Positions 11,413-15,801 of a DNA stretch of 15,801 nt are shown here, piece after piece. The stretch is from an uncultured Massilia sp. (GTDB taxonomy: Bacteria; Pseudomonadota; Gammaproteobacteria; Burkholderiales; Burkholderiaceae). Both the position numbers and the translations under genes were made by a program. The stretch's first letter is position 1, and the number at the start of each line of letters is the position of its first letter. The notes under the pieces were generated by a model. It saw only the letters and a list, made by a program, of their open reading frames with translations. It searched no databases and was not told where the DNA came from. Location: the NCBI GenBank assembly GCA_946886065.1, contig CAMPHU010000101.1, positions 1 through 15,801 on the forward strand. The letters are read 5' to 3'.

Positions 11413-12444
11413 TCAGCGCAGGCCGAGCAGGGCTTGCACGCGTTCGCGGTTGACGCCGGTGAGGGCCGAGGTGATGGCCAGCAGCGAAGCGTAGTCGTGG
11501 CCGGCGGCGCTGGCGGCGAAGTCGCCGGCGACCATGGCCAGGGCGTCGTCCGGGACCTCCGGCTGGGCGGTGCGCGACATGGCCACCGACAGGGCGGCCG
11601 AGGCCGCCTCTTGCGAGCGGCGCACGCGCGCCAGCGCCAGCACCACTTCGCGCAGGCTCTGGCGCAGGGCGTCCGGATTGCCGAGTTCCCAGCCCTGGGG
11701 CGCCAGCAAGGGTGCTTCCTCGGCCGTCTCGACGCGGCCGCGGCCGGTCACGGCGATGGCGTCCCTGACCCCGTTCCACTCGGATTCGGCGGTGGCGAAC
11801 ACCAGTTCGCCCTTGTCGTCGAGGCCGGCGCGGACCTTGACCGGCGACAGGGCGCGGTCCAGGCGCCGGGCGATCTCTTCCGGCGTCATGCCCGGCTCGA
11901 TGCTGGCGGCCAGCTGCGGACCGCCGGCGCTGCCGACCGAGAAGCCCAGGGTTTGCGGGCCGCCGGCCTTCAAGGAGGCGACATCCATGCCCTTGATGCG
12001 GAAACGCTTCACGGCCGGCTGGCCGTCGTTGAAGTCGAGGTCGGCATCGATGCCGCCGCCGCCGGCGCTGCGGCGCGCGTCCAGGGTGTTGCCGAGCTGG
12101 CGGGCGCGCGCTTCGATCTGGCGGGCCGGATTGCTGCGGCCGGAAAGCTTGGCCGACAGCTCGGACTTGAGCGCTTCCAGCTGGCTGGCCACGCGCTCAA
12201 GGTAGTCGAGTGCCTGTTGTGCGCGTGCCACTTCGCTTTGCAGGTTCTGGTTCCAGTCGATGCCGCGCTTGAGCGGCGCCGAGCTGGCCGGGGTGCGGGT
12301 GACCGGGCGGCTGTCGGGGTCCGCCGGACGCACCGCGGTGGCGCGGCCGGTCGCGGCGGTGCTCTGGGCGCCGGTGCTGCCGGTGGCGGCGCTGGCATTG
12401 TTGGCTGGGGCCAGGTTGCTGGCCGGACGCAGGGTAGCTTCCAT
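11413..12444 (-). CDS. Uncharacterised flagellar-operon protein with flagellin-IN-like region
   Basis: I do not recognise a named family. The 343-residue protein is the last gene of the flgI-J-K-L operon, starting two bases after the flgL stop. Layout: residues 1-58 Ala/Thr/Ser/Pro-rich and probably disordered, with no Sec signal peptide; 63-125 a charged, probably coiled-coil helix; 140-240 a region (FRIKGMDVASLK..TLGFSVG..IEPGMTPEEIARRLDRAL..DDKGELVFAT) resembling the flagellin_IN motif of flagellins and FliD; 255-343 helical, ending RVQALLGLR, faintly like a flagellin C-terminus. The layout of helices around a surface-type domain, plus the position, suggests a secreted filament- or hook-associated protein exported by the flagellar type III system. 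This function is inference. No clear ribosome-binding site is seen, so translation is probably coupled to flgL. Confidence 0.7.
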   Translation of the reverse strand: MEATLRPASNLAPANNASAATGSTGAQSTAATGRATAVRPADPDSRPVTRTPASSAPLKRGIDWNQNLQSEVARAQQALDYLERVASQLEALKSELSAKLSGRSNPARQIEARARQLGNTLDARRSAGGGGIDADLDFNDGQPAVKRFRIKGMDVASLKAGGPQTLGFSVGSAGGPQLAASIEPGMTPEEIARRLDRALSPVKVRAGLDDKGELVFATAESEWNGVRDAIAVTGRGRVETAEEAPLLAPQGWELGNPDALRQSLREVVLALARVRRSQEAASAALSVAMSRTAQPEVPDDALAMVAGDFAASAAGHDYASLLAITSALTGVNRERVQALLGLR

Positions 12445-12446
12445 GA

Positions 12447-13358
12447 TCAGAGGACGGCGAACAGGGACATCGTACCGATGCGGCTATACGCTTTGTAGGT
12501 GGCCTGGAGGGCGGTCGAATAACCGTTCAGTTCGGTCGCGGCCTCGCCCATGTCGAGCTGGCCGATATCGGTCATCGCCATCTTGTTCGACAGGCTGATG
12601 TTGGCGTGGTTGGCGTCCAGGTTGGCGATCACGTTTTGTACGCCGCCCATGGTGGCAACCTTGCCCGAGACCAGCCTGAGCGTGGTATCGAAGCCGTTCA
12701 GGTTGGCGGTGAGGATGCCGCGGGTGGCGGGATCGTTGGCCGAGGCGCCAGGCATGCCCAAGGCCTCGATGGTCTTGTCGAGCTGGTTCAGCAGCTGCTC
12801 CAGGCCCTGCAGGTTCTCGTTCGAACTCTGGGTAATGCCGTTGCCGACCACCACGCTCTGCTCATTGGTGTTGCCCTGGAATACGTAGCGCGAACCGGCC
12901 GGCTGGAGGGCGTCGAAGCGCATCGCCGCGGTCTTGGTGGCGGTGCCGGAGAACAGGTAGTTGCCTTCCTGGTCGATGGTGTTGGCGTTGAAGAACAGGC
13001 TGTCGCGCAGGCTGGTCAGCGGGCTGATCATGGCCTTCAGGTCGTCCGGGGCGTTGCCGCCGTCCAAGGCCCAGACCAGCAGGTCGCGGCCGCTGATCAT
13101 CTCGTCGTTCATGTTGCTCAGGTAGCCTTCGGCCTTGGTCAGGCGCAGCTTGAGCGTGTTGATGTTGTCGCGGTATTGCTGGACGGTCGCTTCCTCGCGG
13201 TTCAGGCGCGACACGCGCACGCTCGCGACCGGGTCGTCCGAGGGCACGAGGATGCGCTTGCCGGTGGCCATCTGCTGGGTCAGGGTCGAGATGCGCTCCT
13301 GGTTCGTCTGGAGCGACTGGTTCATCGTCGATTGGTACTGGGTGGTCGCGATACGCAT
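12447..13358 (-). CDS. flgL: Flagellar hook-filament junction protein FlgL (HAP3)
   Basis: FlgL forms the second junction layer between the hook (via FlgK) and the flagellin filament and is exported by the flagellar type III system. It has 303 residues (E. coli 317). The N-terminal flagellin-like segment carries ERISTLTQQMATGKRI (21-36) followed by PSDDPVAS (38-45), the hallmark of the flagellin/FlgL D0-D1 region; the C-terminal helix (MTDIGQLDMGEAATELN..LQATYKAYSRIGTMSLF) is also typical. There is no Sec signal. The ATG is ten bases after the flgK stop, with AAGGAA upstream on the minus strand (plus-strand 13364-13369). It is in one operon with flgK and the downstream unknown gene. Confidence 0.96.
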   Translation of the reverse strand: MRIATTQYQSTMNQSLQTNQERISTLTQQMATGKRILVPSDDPVASVRVSRLNREEATVQQYRDNINTLKLRLTKAEGYLSNMNDEMISGRDLLVWALDGGNAPDDLKAMISPLTSLRDSLFFNANTIDQEGNYLFSGTATKTAAMRFDALQPAGSRYVFQGNTNEQSVVVGNGITQSSNENLQGLEQLLNQLDKTIEALGMPGASANDPATRGILTANLNGFDTTLRLVSGKVATMGGVQNVIANLDANHANISLSNKMAMTDIGQLDMGEAATELNGYSTALQATYKAYSRIGTMSLFAVL

Positions 13359-13368
13359 GGCTTTTCCT

Positions 13369-14742
13369 TTAACCCATCATCGCCAGGGTGGCGTCGAAGA
13401 GCGCATTGGCGACAGAAATCACTTTCATGTTCGCCTGATACATGTTCTGGTACTCCACGAGGTTGACCGCTTCCTCATCCTGGTTCACGCCGCTGGTCGA
13501 TTGCCAGTCGTCGACCGCCTGGGTGCGCACGGTCGAGGAGGTCTTCAGCGCCGCCTTGTTGAGCTGGCTGTCCACGGCCAGCTTGGCCACGATCTGGGTG
13601 TCGGCGTCGCTCAGCAGCATCGTGCCCAGGGTGGGCAGGGTGACCGACTGGTTCCTGATCGCCACCAGCTTCTGCAGGTTACGGGTATCGCCCGGCTGGC
13701 CATCGGCGGAAAAGGCCAGCTCTTCGGCCTTGAATCCGGAGACCACCTTCAGCATGTCCGAACCGCTGCCCGGCGTGTAGACCAGCAGCGCGCTGCCGAC
13801 CGCGCCGTCCGGCTTGAAGCCGGACGCCAGCTGGGCGTTGACGCGGCTGGCGACCTGCTGCGCCAGTTCCGCGGTGTCGGCCTGCAGCTTGAGCAGGGTA
13901 TTGGTTTCGTACTGCGCCAGGCCGCCCAGCTGGCCGCCCATCTTGGTGGCGTCCAGCCCATAGCTGGTGCCGGCGAACTCGAGGCGGAACTCCTGGGGCG
14001 AAGTGGCGGTGGCGGCCGCGCTCAGGCGGCCGTGCATGCTGCCCAGCACCAGCGCCTGGCCGGACTTGAGCGACACGTCGCGGCTGCCGTCGGGGTTGTC
14101 CTGCACTTCCAGCGCCATCTTGCCGGCCAGGTCGTCGATAGCCTGGTCGCGGGTATCGATCAGGGCCGAGACCGACGCGCCGGTCGCGCGCGTTTCGGTG
14201 ATCTGCTGGTTCAGGCGCGCGATGGTGGCGATCTGGGCATTGGCCGAATCGACGATCGCGCCGCGCTGCTGGCGCACCGAGTTGAGCTGGGCGTTGAAGA
14301 CGTTGTTCAGGCCGTTGAAGCGCTCGGCCATCAGGCCGGCCGAGGTCAGCACCTGCTGGCGCAGCGGGGTCGAGCCCGGGTCGCCGGCGACCGCGTTCAG
14401 CGCCTGGAAGAATTTGTCGATACCGGCCGAGATGCTGGCGTCATCGTCGCTCATGACGCTCTCCAGCTGCGTCAGGTAGGGCTGGCTCTGCGAGTACAGG
14501 CCCTGTTCCGAGGCCGCGCGCCACATCGCCTGGCTCTTGTAGTTGTCCGAGAAGCGCAGCAGGGAGCTCACCTGCACCCCGCCGCCCGCCGACCGGCCGC
14601 TCGCGTCCGGACCGACGGCGGCCAGGAGCGCGCCCTGGCGCGTATAACCCTTGGTCTGCAGGTTGGCGATGTTCTGGCTGCTGGCGGAAATGGCAACCTG
14701 GGCGGCGAGCGCGCCAGAGAGTGCGTTATTGATGATCGTCAT
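13369..14742 (-). CDS. flgK: Flagellar hook-associated protein FlgK (HAP1)
   Basis: FlgK is the first junction protein on top of the hook. It has 457 residues against about 547 in E. coli. The N-terminal rod/hook signature (NNALSGALAAQVAISASSQN..NLQTKGYTRQ, about 5-36) and the C-terminal signature (SGVNQDEEAVNLVEYQNMYQANMKVISVANALFD) are intact, so the length loss falls in the variable, surface-exposed middle. The Cys-free, Ala/Gln-rich helical sequence is typical of axial proteins. It follows flgJ by 95 bases. The ribosome-binding site is poor: AGGA lies 11 bases upstream. I see no good sigma28 or sigma54 promoter in the gap, so it is likely read with flgIJ or from an unrecognised promoter. 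Confidence 0.95.
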   Translation of the reverse strand: MTIINNALSGALAAQVAISASSQNIANLQTKGYTRQGALLAAVGPDASGRSAGGGVQVSSLLRFSDNYKSQAMWRAASEQGLYSQSQPYLTQLESVMSDDDASISAGIDKFFQALNAVAGDPGSTPLRQQVLTSAGLMAERFNGLNNVFNAQLNSVRQQRGAIVDSANAQIATIARLNQQITETRATGASVSALIDTRDQAIDDLAGKMALEVQDNPDGSRDVSLKSGQALVLGSMHGRLSAAATATSPQEFRLEFAGTSYGLDATKMGGQLGGLAQYETNTLLKLQADTAELAQQVASRVNAQLASGFKPDGAVGSALLVYTPGSGSDMLKVVSGFKAEELAFSADGQPGDTRNLQKLVAIRNQSVTLPTLGTMLLSDADTQIVAKLAVDSQLNKAALKTSSTVRTQAVDDWQSTSGVNQDEEAVNLVEYQNMYQANMKVISVANALFDATLAMMG

Positions 14743-14837
14743 GGTGCTTTTCGTCCTGGAGGCAGTTAACCATGTAAGGCGACCGTTTCCTGCCGGATAT
14801 TAAGTGGAGCGGAGCCGAAGTTTTCCGGCCACCTCGC
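14743..14837 (-). other. flgJ-flgK intergenic gap
   Basis: These 95 bases hold no gene and no remnant of a FlgJ muramidase domain. A TAATAT hexamer on the minus strand lacks a matching -35, and no convincing sigma28 or sigma54 sequence is present. A 15-codon out-of-frame ORF overlaps the flgK start. Confidence 0.6.
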
Positions 14838-15182
14838 TCAGGCTTTCTTGTTGGGCACCAGCTGGCGCAGGATGGCGTCGGCGATGCCGAAGGCGCGCTG
14901 TCCCGCCAGGTGGCCGGCCAGCAGGTCGTCGGCCATGTCCTGCATGTCCTGGTTGACGCGGTCCTTGAACACGCTGTCCTCTCCCGCCATTTCGCGGGTC
15001 GAGGAGCGCATCTGCTTGAGCATGTTGGAGACGAAGAAGCGCTCGAACTCGACCGAGGCCTTGGTTGCCTTGGCAACGTAGGCCGGATCGGCCGGCGCTC
15101 CGGCGGGCTGGTCGGCTGCCGGAGCGACCGCAGGCTCGTCCTTCGCGTTCAGGGGAATGGGCTGTTGTCCGTCGATGCGCAT
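14838..15182 (-). CDS. flgJ: FlgJ-type rod-binding protein lacking the muramidase domain
   Basis: FlgJ is the rod assembly/cap factor that acts in the periplasm. Here it is only 114 residues, made of the rod-binding domain (about 36-107: VEFERFFVSNMLKQMRSS..DSVFKDRVNQDMQDMADDLL..GIADAILRQL). The C-terminal peptidoglycan hydrolase domain that makes FlgJ about 310 residues in Salmonella and E. coli is absent. The stop is clean and the following 95 bases do not encode it, so this looks like a natural single-domain form, as seen in other lineages. Its ATG overlaps the flgI stop by one base (TGATG), so it is coupled to flgI. The N-terminal 35 residues are Pro/Ala-rich, with no Sec signal. Confidence 0.9.
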   Translation of the reverse strand: MRIDGQQPIPLNAKDEPAVAPAADQPAGAPADPAYVAKATKASVEFERFFVSNMLKQMRSSTREMAGEDSVFKDRVNQDMQDMADDLLAGHLAGQRAFGIADAILRQLVPNKKA

Positions 15183-15801
15183 CAGATCACCACCAGTTCG
15201 CCTTCGATCGCGCCTGCCTGGTCCAGGGCTTGCAGGATCGCCATGATGTCGTCGGGCGAGGCGCCCAGGCTGTTGACCACGTCGATGATGGTCTGCAGCT
15301 TGGCGCCCGCCGGCCAGCGGAACATCTGGCCCGAGCCCTGGTCGACGGAGAGTTTGGATTCCGGGGTCACGGCGGTCTGGCCGCGCGAGAAGGGGCCCGG
15401 CTGGGACACCCGCGCGCTTTCCGAAATGATCACCTTGAGCGAGCCATGGGTGACGGCGGCGGCCTTCACGCGCAGGCCGTCGGCGATGACCACCGTGCCG
15501 GTGCGCGAGTTGAACACGACTTTCGGCACCTCGACGCCGGCTTCGATGGGCAGGTTGTTCAGCCTGGCCATGAAGGCCACGCGCTCGGTCGGGTTCTCCG
15601 GCGCGATGACTTCCACGCTGGTGCCGTCGGCGGTGGTGGCGATGGGGCCGTATTTCTTGTTGATCGCGTCGACCACGTTGGTGGCGGTCTCGAAATGCGG
15701 CTGGCGCAGGCGCAGCATGATCTGCGGACGGGTGGCGAAGTCGGTCGCGATCTCGCGCTCGATCATGGCGCCGTTCGGGATGCGGCCGGTGGTCGGGGTG
15801 T
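15182..15801 (-). CDS. flgI: Flagellar P-ring protein FlgI (N-terminal part outside the window)
   Basis: FlgI forms the P-ring around the rod in the peptidoglycan layer. The frame is open to the right edge, and about 206 C-terminal residues of an expected ~370 are visible; an ATG at 15766 is internal. The segment TGRIPNGAMIEREI just inside the edge, VVFNSRTGTVVIADGLRV, and the C-terminal IIDVVNSLGASPDDIMAILQALDQAGAIEGELVVI are characteristic. The signal peptide and N-terminus are outside the window. It is the most upstream visible gene of the minus-strand operon; order I-J-K-L matches the classical flgB-L arrangement. Confidence 0.97.
   Translation of the reverse strand, partial: TPTTGRIPNGAMIEREIATDFATRPQIMLRLRQPHFETATNVVDAINKKYGPIATTADGTSVEVIAPENPTERVAFMARLNNLPIEAGVEVPKVVFNSRTGTVVIADGLRVKAAAVTHGSLKVIISESARVSQPGPFSRGQTAVTPESKLSVDQGSGQMFRWPAGAKLQTIIDVVNSLGASPDDIMAILQALDQAGAIEGELVVI

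Noticed and set aside
13135..14769. Plus-strand open frame opposite flgL-flgK
   Set aside because: Shadow of the two well-supported flagellar genes, with composition unlike a real protein.
14726..14773. 15-codon minus-strand ORF overlapping the flgK start
   Set aside because: Very short, no ribosome-binding site, no sign of selection visible from one sequence.
14743..14837. Possible sigma28 or sigma54 promoter upstream of flgK
   Set aside because: Partial matches only: the GCCGATAA-like element has 4 of 8 bases with wrong spacing, and the GG/GC spacing for sigma54 is wrong.

Overview
This window is an ordinary, high-GC chromosomal segment of a betaproteobacterium. The gene order (rluB, rimP-nusA-infB, rbfA-truB, typA) and the protein sequences fit Burkholderiales, most likely the Oxalobacteraceae (Massilia/Janthinobacterium-like). 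That placement is an inference from gene content and GC content; there is no 16S gene or other decisive marker here. I found no mobile element, CRISPR array, tRNA, rRNA or attachment site.

Layout, left to right. Positions 1-1696 (+) hold most of rluB, a 23S rRNA pseudouridine synthase with very long low-complexity tails; it is cut by the left edge. Positions 1697-1994 form a rich regulatory gap: GC-rich alternative hairpins behind rluB, an inverted repeat, a near-consensus sigma70 promoter, and a leader ending in an intrinsic terminator just before rimP, which looks like an attenuator. Positions 1995-6947 (+) hold rimP, nusA and infB, with rimP and nusA overlapping by ATGA. An intrinsic terminator-like hairpin and a short palindromic intergenic repeat separate infB from rbfA-truB (7167-8491, +, GTGA overlap). 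typA (8712-10550, +) has its own promoter candidate and a strong terminator. A small outer-membrane beta-barrel protein (10804-11331, +) follows an AT-rich upstream region. A two-way terminator near 11359-11398 divides these genes from a minus-strand flagellar operon read from the right edge: flgI (partial), flgJ, flgK, flgL and a last gene of unknown function.

How they work together. The left two thirds form a protein-synthesis block: rRNA modification (RluB), 30S maturation (RimP, RbfA), transcription elongation and termination control (NusA), initiation (IF-2), tRNA psi55 synthesis (TruB) and a ribosome-associated GTPase (TypA/BipA). The right third encodes the P-ring (FlgI), rod assembly (FlgJ) and hook-filament junction (FlgK, FlgL) of the flagellum.

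Most worth a second look: the unknown gene behind flgL, which has a flagellin-IN-like central region between helical segments; a FlgJ reduced to its rod-binding domain; and the rimP leader with a visible terminator and a possible antiterminator. I see no clear evidence for a wholly new multi-gene system.
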